A stretch of 64,000 bases of DNA from the NCBI GenBank assembly GCA_021613375.1, contig CM038720.1, forward strand, positions 43,517,178 through 43,581,177, read 5' to 3'. A model generated the notes under the pieces. The model was not told the origin of the DNA. It ran no database searches and saw nothing but the letters and a program-made list of their open reading frames with translations. Each line of letters starts with the position of its first letter. Positions within the stretch are counted from its first letter, which is position 1. Below are positions 1-10,156 of this stretch, piece by piece. The position numbers and the translations under genes were made by a program. The stretch comes from Megaleporinus macrocephalus. Taxonomy: Eukaryota > Chordata > Actinopteri > Characiformes > Anostomidae.

Positions 1-125
1 GTAGTATAGTGTAGAGTACAGTAGTGTACTATAATGTAGTGTAGTATAGTGTAGAGTAGAGTACAGTAGTGTAGTGTACCATAATGTTGTATAGTGTAGT
101 GTGGCACAGTGTAGTGTAGCGTAGC
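1..125. repeat. Degenerate GTAGTATAGT-type tandem repeat
   Basis: Imperfect tandem repeats built from GTAGT/ATAGT/GTAGA words. Two longer copies of roughly 40-46 bp can be recognised, each ending near an ATAATG word. It probably continues to the left of the window. Nothing in it looks coding. Confidence 0.7.
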
Positions 126-318
126 ATGGCTAAGCTGTCAATTACAGTGCTAGCCAGAGAAGCCTCTTAGCCCAGAAGTATAAATTCTGTAGTTAGTGTA
201 GTTTTTCCTGTAACACAGCAACACTCCTCAACACAGCACACGCAGAACCTGTACAAGACTCAGTTAGACAGTGAGGGTCTCTCTGCCAAAACACTCAGTG
301 TGATAGTTTCCTTTACTG

Positions 319-610
319 TCCTGTGTACTGTCCTATTTACTTTCCTGTATACTGTCCTCTAATGTCCTGTGTACTGTCCTATTTACTTTCCTGTATACTG
401 TCCTCTAATGTCCTGTGTACTGTCCTATTTACTTTCCTGTATACTGTCCTCTAATGTCCTGTGCACTGTCCTATTGACTTTCCTGTATACTGTCCTCTAA
501 TGTCCTGTGTACTGTCCCGTGTAGTGTTATGTGTAATATCCTGTGCAATGTTGTGTAGTGTCCTGTGTGCTGTCCTGTGTGCTGTCCTGTAAAGTGTCCT
601 GTGTACTTTC
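319..610. repeat. 46-bp minisatellite, about 4 clean copies plus a degenerate tail
   Basis: Copies of a 46-bp unit beginning TCCTGTGTACTGTCC start at 319, 365, 411, 457 and 503. After 503 the unit breaks down into shorter TCCTGTGTACTG-like words up to about 610. The minus-strand reading frame across it is a by-product of the repeat. Confidence 0.9.
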
Positions 611-2020
611 TGATTGTAAAGCGAACCTGATGAGGGAGAGGCTCTATATAAATAAAGGTGATGATGATGATGATGTATTCTATAGCTGTGGTGAGAGGGC
701 TTAGTCTGGTAGCGGTGATCTTAGTGTCAGTAAAGGCTGAGAAGCCTCTGATCCACAGGGGGCGCACTGTAGTCAGTATAATGGTGAACTCCTTAGCACC
801 GAAACACCAAACATGCACAAACAAAACAAACCGAGCTCCAGCCGGGAGGCGCCAATGTGCTCGCACTGGAACTCATAATCAGTGATGTTGGTGCTTACAG
901 GACATTGGAGTCCTCATTTACAGGATGTTTTGGTTGTGTTGTACTGTTTAATGACTTATTACTCCTGTAAACTAGACATCTGAGACCGGGAGTAATACAC
1001 TCTCAGCACTGGGTAACATTAGTAACAAGGTTTGTTTTCCCTTTTTCTAATTAGGCTCATTAAGATCAACAAAATCGTTTACTGTTTTCACTGAAGGAAC
1101 AATCCCAGAGTCCCATTGAGGGGTGGGGAAGGGGGGTCTGTATTCAGTCCGGCTCCACTCACTAGTTAATCAGTTAGCTTATTATCTGGAGAAACGAGAC
1201 GAGACACGGGGGTTAATGCAGGGAGGCAGCCTGGCGGACGCTGAAACTGTGGAGAACTCTTCTGATTCTTGTTGCCAGATTCTAAATGACTGCATACATT
1301 CTCCCTCTCTTTGATGTTTTATGAGATAATTAAGGACGGGAGTGGGTGGGGGGGGGGGGGGCATTACTGTTTGACTCGGCTGAGATTAATTAACTCTAAT
1401 GAGGAGAGCACTGTTTTATATTGTATCTTCATTATGCTCATTAGCCCGTACCCCCCTGTGACGAGAACTTCACCTTCTAATCCATCTGGTTCACAGGTCT
1501 GTACACAGCGGCGAACACACTGACACGTATCAGACACCTAAGATCACGTTCCCTAATGATTATTACAGGTATCAAAGTACAGGTTAAAGCAGAGACGTGA
1601 CAGTAAATAGAAAAAAGAGCTTACATATATTAAATTTCACTTCAGTTCTGTGTTTGGTCATTGGCTCTCTGATTGGCGAAAGAATTCTTCCCCACAATAA
1701 AAAACAGTTAGTGGTCTTTCAAAGGAGCCTTTTAAATAATGTGCGTTGACATATAACCAACATTTAAACGTAAATGACAATCCTAAACATTTAGACTGTA
1801 ATGAACAGAATGCTCTACAATTTCCTATTAACCAATTAATGCCAACGGAATCGTATTTAATAGTTGTTTTATAGACCAAAATATCCTTCATTAGAAATTA
1901 TATTACCAGAAATCAAATCACTGACTTCAGGTGTTCCAATCACTTCATGTCCACAGGTCTATAAAACCAGCTCCTAGTCCTGCAGACTGCTTCTACACAC
2001 ATTAGTAAAGAGTGGGTCTC
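611..2020. other. Intergenic stretch without recognisable genes
   Basis: No coding region is supported. Small features are an ATG microsatellite near 656-676 and a run of 14 G at 1348-1361. A TATAAAA-like word near 1960 lies just upstream of the Tc1 scrap, but no gene follows it. Confidence 0.6.
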
Positions 2021-2200
2021 TCAGGAGCTCAGTGAACTCCAGCGTGGTACCGTGATAGGACACCACCTGTACAACAAGTCCAGTGATGAAGTTTCCTCAC
2101 TACTAAATATTCCACTGTCAGTGGTGTTATAACAAAGTGGAAGTGATTGAGAACGACAGCAACTCAGACAACAAGTGGTAGAACACGTACAATGTACGAT
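2021..2200 (+). mobile_element. Tc1/mariner transposase N-terminal fragment (dead)
   Basis: Read on the plus strand with stops and shifts, this resembles the start of a fish Tc1-like transposase: an SEL..RG-VIG-HL-NKSS start, a SSLLNIP helix-turn-helix segment, then a TATQ..SGR-like arm. Several in-frame stops and single-base changes make it non-functional. No terminal inverted repeats are visible nearby. It abuts a LINE fragment at 2218. The identification rests on recalled similarity to fish Tc1 elements. Confidence 0.7.
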
Positions 2201-2217
2201 ACAGTACACGACGATAC

Positions 2218-2600
2218 TCATACTTTCCCAAGAGTACTTTCTGGTGAAAAGTTAGAGAGTTCTGGTCTCTCTGGGATGATCTGAAGGGCGTGATGTGTGA
2301 ACCCAGGTAATAAGACGAAATTGGAGTGGTACAAATATCCTAGTGGGGGGGACATGTCTCCAAGATGTGGGTGAGCCTTCTTCAGTCTCCGCAGGATGTA
2401 GAGGCACTGCTGGGCTCTCTTGGCTATGGAGTTGGTGTTGATCGACCAGATGAGGTTCTCAGTGATGTGGACACCGAGGAACTTTGTGCTCCTGACTATT
2501 TCTACAGCAGAGCCAGTAATGTTCGGGGCGGGAGGTGAGGTCACCTCGCCCTCGTCCATCCTAGGCGATAAATGGTTTGGAAATTGAATTGAGCAAAGAA
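2218..2600 (-). mobile_element. Non-LTR retrotransposon fragment, RT 3' part
   Basis: The minus strand encodes the post-catalytic part of a fish LINE reverse transcriptase, with SAVEIVRSTKFLGVHI and AKRAQQCLYILRRLKKA. This is the same region found intact in the LINEs at 18310-21292 and 44991-46640, which read STKFLGVHL and [14 protein letters not shown]. After the LRRLKKA block the frame loses similarity, so the copy is short and decayed. It sits between the Tc1 scrap and a gypsy fragment. Confidence 0.75.
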
Positions 2601-2619
2601 TAGTGACCAACACATCTGT

Positions 2620-4036
2620 AGAGAATTCAGTCTTTTAGCAGATCGTAAGTACTCCAAAAATGGATGTTGAATGCTAATTTTACTGCCAAAGGTTCTTTGT
2701 CTCCAATGCTGATGATCTGCTGGTGATCTGTCTCCAATGCTGGTGATCTGCTGGTGATCATTTGTAAAGAAATATGCAATGGGTATTAATTTCAGAGTTT
2801 CCCCACTACGCTGAGACAGAACAACACCCACTACTATGTTAGAAGCATCTACTTCTACCACAAAAGGTTCTGGGTGTTGAAGTACAGGAGCAGTGGTGAA
2901 CCTCCTTTTGAGTTCCTTGAATGCTTCCTTAGGTTGAAGGTCACAGATTAATTAACATTAATTAACATTTACCCTTAGTAATGCTGTTGAAGGAGCGGCC
3001 ACACAACTATAATTACAGAGAAATTGACAATAGAAATTTGCAAAGCCTATAAATTTTTGTAGAGTACGAATGGAGGTGGGAGTAGGCCAATTACCTACGA
3101 TATCAACTTTACAATTATCTATTACAATATCCAGTGGACTAATGATGTAACCAAAGAAAGAGGTTAAACTAAAATGAAACTCACATTTCTCACCCTTAAC
3201 ATAGAGCTGGTTCTTTAAAATAAATCAGGATCCAGCATATCCCAGAAGACATCATGAATAAATGGTTGGTAGACTGACGGAGCCCTTTTTAGCAGAAAAT
3301 GCAGCTGCAGGAGATGTGGACAGACGTGGGCTAATGCCTACTGAATATACTCCTCCATTGCTTTGTGTAAGCAGGTAGACATAAGAGTTTGGGGGTAATA
3401 GATTATCGATTAAATCGATCGTACAATCATACGGCCTATGAACAGGCAATTTGGTTGCACTGGTTTTTATTAAACACCTCTGCAAAGTCAGAATACTCTG
3501 GAAGAATATGAACAGGAGGAAGGCTAGTAGAACTCTTAATAGTAGTAGAGGAAATAGATACATGAGGAAACGAAAGACACTGAACACAATATTTATTAGA
3601 CCAAGATACAGTTTTTCGTTCGGCCCATGAAATAAATGGATCATGTGTTTTTAACCAAGAAAGTCCAAGAATAACAGTAAATTCCAAGAATTCTAAAACA
3701 AAAAGACAAAAGAGCACTAACATCCAGTTCCATGGAAACTGTCTGTTGCAAGACAGTCCCTGGACCCACCCGATCAGGTCTACTGCAGCGAGTCACTTCA
3801 AAGGAACAGTGGGAATCTGGAGGTGCTTGGGTACGCTGGACATAATAAAGTTCCCCTCAGTTTCAAATACACAAGCCTTTATAACGAATATTAACGGGAA
3901 CATATGAAATTGAAGTCCGGAAGCTCTGAGGTTTCGGGAGAGACCACAGGCATCACTTGTACTTACATATGCAGTTCCCAAAATGGGCAATAGGTGAAAA
4001 GCTGCGCACTGAGCAAGTCTTGGTACAACAGAGACC
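2620..4036 (-). mobile_element. Ty3/gypsy remnant 1 (protease-RT-RNase H), minus strand
   Basis: Reading leftward from about 3900, the frames give a protease-to-RT linker (VILGLSWLKTHDP, then ILPEYSDFAEVFNK at about 3440-3700), an RT start (LPVHRPYDCTIDL, then RLSTSPAAAFSAKKG at about 3290-3470), and RNase H (VEVDASNIVVGVVLSQRS near 2860 and LEYLRSAKRLNSLQ near 2640). These are characteristic of chromodomain-type gypsy elements of fish. Frameshifts and stops break it throughout, and the region between RT start and RNase H is compressed. No LTRs were recognised. Confidence 0.8.
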
Positions 4037-4411
4037 ATCTGGTAAAAGCCAGATGGTCTCTGTTTATCTTATGCTTTCACTTCAGTATTACAGATGTATC
4101 CCCTTGTCTATTCGTAGAGTGCATTTCAGACAGTAGTAGCTTCATTAATTTTTTTTATTATTATTTGGTATACCTGAGGACTGTCAGACCGGGGATCCCA
4201 GTTTACATCAAAATTCAGGAAGAATTTTTGAGTACCTAAGTACACTGGTCCTTTCAAAGATTTATCTATATGATGAAACATATAGATTAGACGTATACCT
4301 TCAATGTAGAGTCTCCCATTCATTTCACATTTCACTTCCTAAGGGCCTTTGGACGAGGCTTTACCAGAGGCTAGTCCACCCCTGCCAGACGGTCTACATG
4401 GGGTACCAGTC
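4037..4411 (+). mobile_element. Ty3/gypsy remnant 2, integrase end, left part
   Basis: This is a plus-strand gypsy piece. The stretch 4049-4090 matches 12397-12440 of gypsy remnant 3, and 4120-4411 matches 13190-13920 with deletions (integrase C-terminal part with YRL...RVSH and a PLPDG...GxPVY-like end). It is interrupted at about 4411 by the LINE that ends at about 5870 and resumes at 5868. A 14-bp perfect inverted repeat at its left edge marks the head-to-head join with remnant 1. Confidence 0.7.
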
Positions 4412-4715
4412 TAGATTCAAGATTCAAGAGTTTTATTGTCATGTGTACAGCAGAACAGAGAGTTACACTGTACAATGAAATTCTTACTTTGCTGCTCCTC
4501 CATTCACCAATAGATAAAGATAACAAATAAAAGAAATAAAAAATATATATACAAAATATACAAAGTATAACAATATAAGTTGAAGAATAAAAGTATTTTT
4601 ATAGTTAAAGAATAAAAAATAAAAGTTATGTGTGCTTTTATGTGCAAGTATGAAGAGCAGCAGCCATAAAGTGCAAGTTGCAAGAAACAAATGTAAACAA
4701 TAATGTTTGTGTGAG

Positions 4716-4815
4716 TAGTGAATGTAAACAGTATTCTGACAGTACAGTGAATGTAAACAGTATTCTGACAGTACAGTGAATGTAAACAGTATTCTGACAG
4801 TACAGTGAGTGTAAG
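4716..4815. repeat. 29-bp tandem repeat in a LINE 3' region
   Basis: Three copies of a 29-bp unit beginning AATGTAAACAGTATTCTGAC lie in the 3' untranslated part of the minus-strand LINE. Confidence 0.85.
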
Positions 4816-4847
4816 GTGCAGTTTAAATCAGACCAGTTAAAACCAGT

Positions 4848-5721
4848 TCAGATAGGAGAGGTTAGAGAGGTAGTGCGTGAGGTGTTCAGAAGTCTGATGG
4901 CCTGTGAGTAGAAACTGTTTGTCAGTCTTGTGGTCCTGGACTTCACACTCCTGTAACGTCTGCCTGAAGGTAAACGTGTGAAGAGTGTGTGCTGGGGGTG
5001 TGTACTGTCCCTGATTATGTTGTGGGCCCTCCTGGTGACCCTGGTGTGGTAGATGTTCTGCAGTGAGGGGAAGGCTGCTCCTGAGATGGACTGTGCAGTT
5101 TTGATCAAACGCTGGAGAGCCTTTCTGTCCTGAGCAGTAGAGTTTCCATACCAGACGATGATGGAGCTGGTAAGAACACTCTCAATCATACTCCTGTAGA
5201 AGGTGCTGAGAAGTTTGGTTGGCATACCAAATTTTCTCAGCCTTCTCAGAAAGTACAGTTGCTGCTGGGACTTCCTGATGATGATCTGAGTGTTGTGGGA
5301 CCAGCTGAGATCCTCACTGATGTGAATACCAAGGAACTTAAAGGTTTTCACCCTCTCCACCTCAGTCTATGTACAGGGGTGTGTGTAGCTCTCGCTTCCT
5401 CCTTGGATCAACAATCATTTCCTTGGTCTTGTCTGTATTCAAGGAAAGATTGTTGTCATGACACCAGGCCACCAGCTCAGCCACCTCCTTCCTGTACGCT
5501 GTCTTTTCCCCACCAGTGATCAGTCCAATGACTGTAGTATCATCAGCAAATTTGATGATGCTGGTGTTGTTCTGGGAGGCCACGCACTCGTATGTGAAAA
5601 GCATGTACAGAAGGGGGCTCAGCACACAGCCTTGAGGGACCCCTGTGCTCACTGTTCTTGTGCTGGATGTGCAGCTGCCGACTCTGACTGACTGGGGTCT
5701 ATCTGTTAGAAAGTTCAGCAC
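4848..5721 (-). pseudogene. LINE reverse transcriptase, partial and frameshifted
   Basis: Two minus-strand frames belong to one RT. The upstream frame (5721 down to 5362) has [16 protein letters not shown] and the catalytic [13 protein letters not shown] motif, then [14 protein letters not shown]. The downstream frame (5360 down to 4848) has FKFLGIHISEDLSW, QQLYFLRRLRKF and the closing LPSGRRYRSVKSRTTRL...SQAIRLLN block typical of fish Rex1/CR1-like LINEs. A frameshift at about 5361 separates them. The N-terminal fingers and palm of the RT and the whole endonuclease are absent, so this cannot be active. Confidence 0.85.
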
Positions 5722-5867
5722 CCAGTGCCTCTCTACTGTAGCTAAATGTTCCGGATGTATACTTTACATTTAAAATAAATACTAAAGACAAAATAAATAA
5801 TAAATAACGTTGGCTACCGGAGGAACACACAAAGACGTCTGCCACGGTGGGCGCCATCTTGAATATA

Positions 5868-6130
5868 TTATCTATGCTGTCTATAGGATGTTGGACTCTC
5901 TGAGACAAATGGGACTCCTCCAGTACTTGGTAGACTGGGAGTGTTACAGCCTGGAAGGGCAGTGCTGGGTTCATGCAAAGGATGTCCTGGATCCAGGTCT
6001 CATAGTGGAATTCCACAGCAGTACTGTACTAGTGGTACTGTCACACATCCACCGCAGCAAGTCCAAGACCATTAGAAATGTCAAAAGACTATGTACTCAC
6101 AGCAGGCCAGCAGGAAGTCAACCATTTGTC
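5868..6130 (+). mobile_element. Ty3/gypsy remnant 2, chromodomain end
   Basis: This continues remnant 2 after the LINE. It encodes a gypsy integrase C-terminal chromodomain: MLDSLRQMGLLQYLVDWECY, then GQCWVHAKDVLDPGLIVEFH. The aromatic and acidic positions of a chromodomain (YLVDWE.Y, CWV, D..L) are kept. A related copy is at 13920-14050 upstream of OR gene 2. The piece runs directly into the OR gene 1 upstream region. Confidence 0.8.
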
Positions 6131-6709
6131 ACGCAGAGATCTGTGTACAAAATATTTACTAACTGTGACCTAATTTACACTTTAGGGGAAGGACATGAGG
6201 ATGAGTCAGAAAAAGGGCTAATTTGCATATTATAACGCATATATTTTTAAACAAATACCTGATAACAAGACTCTAGAGTGCTTAAACAATCTCATAGGTG
6301 CACATAATGGGCACAATAATTAGTGTGTTGTATATTAAGACTACACGTGTATCCGTGATAATAACACCCCAAGAGAACAAACTAGCCTATAAATGTACAC
6401 AGAAGGATGAATTATTAGATTTAGGGGTATGACTGCCCCCCACGCTCACCTGTTCTCAGTGATGAAACTCTGAGTGTTAGTTAGCGTTCAGTGTAAGTAT
6501 GGAATAATCTGAACACCCACTTTGGTCTCTGCACAAGTTTCACAACAAGCAGCAAAATACTGATGTATTTATGATTTTTGTGCACTTAACCCAACACTGA
6601 GCTCCACGTGTCTAATCGTTAACACACAGTTCACAGTTAACACTGTTTTGGAACATTTACAGCTGGACTGGTTCACCTCCCAGAAAGAACAGAGCACAAG
6701 CAGAAAAAG
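6131..6709 (+). promoter_or_regulatory. OR gene 1 upstream / promoter-like region
   Basis: The 6150-6430 block is nearly identical to 14130-14410 (gene 2) and to 47380-47650 (no gene). It contains a homeodomain-type TAATTAG at 6317-6323, an Olf1/EBF-like CCCCAAGAGAA at 6367-6377 and a TATAAAT box at 6388-6394. Homeodomain and O/E sites are the known hallmarks of vertebrate OR promoters. Assigning these words to that role is inference. A CTCCCAG just before 6681 could be a 3' splice site for a 5'UTR exon, also present upstream of genes 2 and 3. Confidence 0.55.
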
Positions 6710-7687
6710 ATGCAGAGCCCCAAAACTCCAGTTCAGAACGACTCTCTGATTCATCCTCCAGGCTTTTACATCGTTGGTCTGCTCTCGTTCTCTCACATAG
6801 ACGTATATGTGGTTTTCTTAACTGTGATTTATGTTATAACCGCCGTTTCTAACTGCTTTGTAATCTGTATCATTTTTATTGATCATAATTTGCATGTACC
6901 CAAGTTCATTGCGGTGGGGAACCTAGCGGTGGTGGATCTGGTGCTCAGTACGTCCATCATCCCAGCTATGATTAAGATCTACCTGCTGAAAGATGGTTTT
7001 ATAGAGTTTAAGCCGTGTCTGGTTCAGATGTACATGTACTATGCATTTGTAACACTGGAGTCGTTTTCTATCGCTGTTCTCGCCTTCGACCGTTTAATCG
7101 CCATCTGTTTTCCACTCAGACAGAACTCCATCAACACCACCGCCACCATGGCCGCTATTGTGGCTGCAATATGGGTTTTTAGCAACGGCATCACGTTACT
7201 CGCTGTTGTAGCCATGACGTATCTGTCCTTCTGTAACTCGGTGCAGGTGAACAGTTATTTTTGTGACTACGCTCCGGTTTTCAGACTCGCCTGTAATGAT
7301 AATTCCCTGCAGTGGACTTTCGCCACCGTTCTGAGTTTATTTGCTATTTTTGTGCCGCTGAGCTTCATCGTTCTGTCCTATACATGTATTTTGGTATGTG
7401 TGTTTAGGATGAAGAGTGTGGACAGCAGGTTTAAGGCTCTGGCCACCTGTGCAGAGCACCTCACACTCGTGGCTATTTTCTACATTCCCATCCTGATTAT
7501 TTTCATGATCGGACTTTTCAGAGTTGGGGTGAATCCAGATGAGGAATTACTGGCTCTTTCACTGTCGTCTTGCATCCCCCCGTGTACAAACCCCATCATC
7601 TACTCACTGAAGACCAAAGAGCTCAGGACCAGAGCCCACTTACTGTTTAACAGAGCTTTTCATGTTCATCCACTTCAGAAAAGATAA
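6710..7687 (+). CDS. Teleost odorant receptor (OR gene 1), intact
   Basis: A 325-residue class A GPCR encoded in one uninterrupted exon, as usual for ORs. Seven hydrophobic segments lie at about 28-56, 64-92, 103-128, 145-170, 201-230, 243-270 and 280-302. Visible signatures are an N-terminal glycosylation sequon at N10, the TM3 cysteine C103 (KPC), the DRY-equivalent FDRLIAIC at 126-133, ECL2 cysteines (175, 185, 195), the TM6 entry KALATCAEHL and the TM7 motif PPCTNPIIYSL. It would bind odorants at the ciliary membrane of olfactory neurons and signal through a G protein; the ligand is unknown. ATG 6710 follows GCAGAAAAAG and matches the start in gene 2. TM4 (156-167) differs sharply from genes 2 and 3. 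Confidence 0.93.
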   Translation: MQSPKTPVQNDSLIHPPGFYIVGLLSFSHIDVYVVFLTVIYVITAVSNCFVICIIFIDHNLHVPKFIAVGNLAVVDLVLSTSIIPAMIKIYLLKDGFIEFKPCLVQMYMYYAFVTLESFSIAVLAFDRLIAICFPLRQNSINTTATMAAIVAAIWVFSNGITLLAVVAMTYLSFCNSVQVNSYFCDYAPVFRLACNDNSLQWTFATVLSLFAIFVPLSFIVLSYTCILVCVFRMKSVDSRFKALATCAEHLTLVAIFYIPILIIFMIGLFRVGVNPDEELLALSLSSCIPPCTNPIIYSLKTKELRTRAHLLFNRAFHVHPLQKR

Positions 7688-8571
7688 GCAGATCATGATG
7701 TGATGATAGTTTAAGTAAACGTATTTCTGGGGCTGCAGGTTTGTGATGGCTGTATATGAAGCGCTTTTCAAAATCATTTTAGAAATTTCAGAATCATTCA
7801 GTCCATGTTTCTTTTTTTATTATTGAATGATTATTCAGATGTTACATATACACTGAATATAATACGGAACGAAAACATCACTTTAGCATTTTTTGTGCAT
7901 ATTTACTTGAATTTTCAAGATAAAGACATAAACTCAGTTTATTATGGGCACAAATGTTATTTAATGTTGATACTGTTGTTCAAATAGATATTGTTACTAT
8001 GGTTGCAATATTTCTTTTAGGTATTAGATGATACTGTAAATAATACTGGCACTACTTACTGTATTAATACTGTTTGAATATTTACATAATAAAATGTTTT
8101 GCTGACTAAATAAAAACTTGCTGATTGGAACAATAACTTTTTTAAATTATTCTGCACAGTGCAGTACATACATTAATATTATTATATCATATATAAACAA
8201 AAGTAACTTTGTCATTGCTAAAGTTTATTTATGACTCCAATTTTAATGTTGCATTTTGATTCAAAAACAAATAACATATTAGAAGTGATGTGGATTACAC
8301 AGTCTGTGAAATTAGAGATTTTATTACTTTTTGTTTGCTATTATTAAAGATTAATTATACAGTGCAGTAAAATTCCTGTCACTGTGTTCAGATTGGTACG
8401 TCATCCAGTACTCACTAAATACAAGTGAAAATATGTTTATTGGGCTGTTCAGGCCTGACATTTAACTTCAATACCCAACATGCACTGCTGTTATATAATT
8501 CAGCCTCCTGCAGAGCTGTGCTATCTGGCATTTTAATGCATTAACCAGTGACTTTCAGACAGTGGTAGTAA
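7688..8571. other. OR gene 1 3' flank with poly(A) signals
   Basis: AT-rich DNA homologous to 15666-16400 behind gene 2, lacking the segment corresponding to 16083-16250. Two AATAAA words, at 8088-8093 and 8109-8114, are conserved with gene 2 and are the likely poly(A) signals. No further gene is seen. Confidence 0.6.
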
Positions 8572-8890
8572 CACTAGTAGTGATTTAGTTGTAGTAGTAG
8601 TAGTAGCAGCAGCAGCAGCAGCAGTACTAAAACTAGTAATAGTTCAAGCAGTAATACTAACAGTAGTAATAGTAACAACAAGCCGTAGTAACAGTAGTAA
8701 TTGTAATGGTAAGAGTAGCAGCACAAGTAGCAACAATAAAAGTAGTATTAGCAGCACTAGTAATAGTATAAATAATAGTAAAAATAGTAGTTTAGTTATT
8801 AGTAGTAGAAGTACTACTAATTAGCAGTAATAATACCACTATTAGCAGTGAAAGAACTACCAATAATAGTAGCATTAGTAGTAGTTGCTG
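8572..8890. repeat. GTA/GCA/AAT trinucleotide-rich patch
   Basis: A pure GTA run passes into a pure GCA run near 8590-8626, followed by about 260 bp of degenerate AGTAAT/AGTAGC words. The same degenerate sequence recurs at 43710-44260, for example in AGTACTA-AACTAG-AATAGTT order, so it is an old duplicated segment and not an independent microsatellite. Confidence 0.8.
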
Positions 8891-8959
8891 ATTGTAGTAG
8901 TTTGTATTGTAGTAATGCCAGACATAAGTCATAAGGCACTGACCCCTGGACAGCAAGTG

Positions 8960-9665
8960 GGGTATACTCTATGTGCTAATGTTGTGATAACGCCCACAAG
9001 GAGGTTGGTTTCAAAGTCACTCATATTAACTGTTATTGTATACTATCATCTCAAGCCCGTTGTTCTCTCAGCCCTAATAGATTCTGGAGAGGAAGAAAAC
9101 TTCATTCATGCACATCTGGTGGAGCAACTTCAAATTTCTGTGGTGAACCTGAAGACCCTATTGAAGGTGACCACACTGGATGAAGGACATGTAGTGACTT
9201 TCTAAAGTGACAGAAGTGAATCAACACCTGTGATTAAAGACCACCAAAGACCCCCGGCTCGAGAAACACAACCTTTCAATTTCCTGGTCTGATCACACTA
9301 CCTTCAGATGGCCAGATTATTGTATGCAATCATGTATCACACCACTCTTTGTTTTTTTTCACCTCAATAGAAAACCCTAACGATAAGAGCACTGTACACA
9401 TCCCAGCTAAATATGCAGACTTAAGAGGCCTTTAACAAGAAAAATTTTACCAAACCACCCCCAGATGGAGAGTTATTGGGCTTGTACATTATCCCATATT
9501 TCCCAAATCTAGAATCTACCCTTTGACACAAGAAGAGAAAGCCATGAATGCACATATCCAAAAAGCTTCAGAACAAGGTTTCATCAGGCCATGAATTTCT
9601 ATTGCTTCTAGATTTTTCTTCGTTAAGAAAAAAGTTTGGGGACTATGCCCCTATATTGTTCTAAT
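8960..9665 (+). mobile_element. Ty3/gypsy remnant 3, protease to RT start
   Basis: The plus-strand frames show a retroviral-type protease (VVLSALIDSGEEENFIHAHL, with a DSG in place of the usual D-S/T-G), followed by a broken gypsy protease-RT linker (FTKPPPDGELLGLYIIPYFP is out of frame and degenerate) and an RT start at about 9540-9650. It has many stops and frameshifts. It is interrupted at about 9666 by a minus-strand LINE and resumes after about 11600. Confidence 0.65.
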
Positions 9666-9784
9666 TCTCTCAGAATCAGAATCGGACTTTATTTGCCAAG
9701 TATGCTCACACATACAAGGAATTTGTGTTTGGTAACAGAAGCTCACAGTGCACAATAACTGACATTACCGAAGTAGCACATCCA

Positions 9785-9789
<5 letters not shown>

Positions 9790-9821
<32 letters not shown>

Positions 9822-9910
9822 GACATACACGCACAGACACACATACACACACACAGTGACATACACGCACAGACACACACACACAGTGACATACACGCAC
9901 AGACACACCT
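9790..9910. repeat. CA-rich simple repeat
   Basis: ACAC runs interleaved with three copies of an AGTGACATACACGCACAGAC word, forming a compound microsatellite/minisatellite within the LINE 3' region. Confidence 0.9.
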
Positions 9911-10156
9911 GTAAACTTAACATGTGCAGAGTTGTATATTAAAAGTAAAGTGCTGAGAGCAGCAGTAAAGAACAGTGCAGACTGAATTAAATAGATATAA
10001 ATATGAAGAACAGAAGAGTCACTGGTTGAGACGATGGTACAGAGTGTTCTGAGACTATCAGATAAATAAAAAGTGCAGAACAAGAAGAAGAGTGAGAGAA
10101 CATCTGGATGGATGTATGTATGTAGTAGACTGTGTTCAGAATGTAGTGTGTGATGT

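Larger units (their letters stand above)
4412..5870 (-). mobile_element. Internally deleted non-LTR retrotransposon (Rex1/Babar- or CR1-like)
   Basis: The 3' end is at about 4412, where two copies of a GATTCAA heptamer precede a TTTTATTGTCAT tail. The RT C-terminal half lies at 4848-5721. At about 5700-5750 the frame jumps from the RT (NFLTDRPQ) straight to a 5'-end-like sequence (MAPTVADVFVCSSGSQ, then [14 protein letters not shown]), so the endonuclease and N-terminal RT are missing. The element splits a gypsy element: TACCAGTCT at the left and ATCTATGCTG at the right are adjacent in gypsy remnant 3 (near 13915). Confidence 0.75.

Noticed and set aside
5810..6235. A host chromodomain protein
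   Set aside because: The frame matches the C-terminal chromodomain of gypsy integrase and a second gypsy copy has it at the same place after an integrase.
9787..10083. A Cys/Val-rich minus-strand small protein
   Set aside because: It is the translation of a CA microsatellite in a LINE 3' region.
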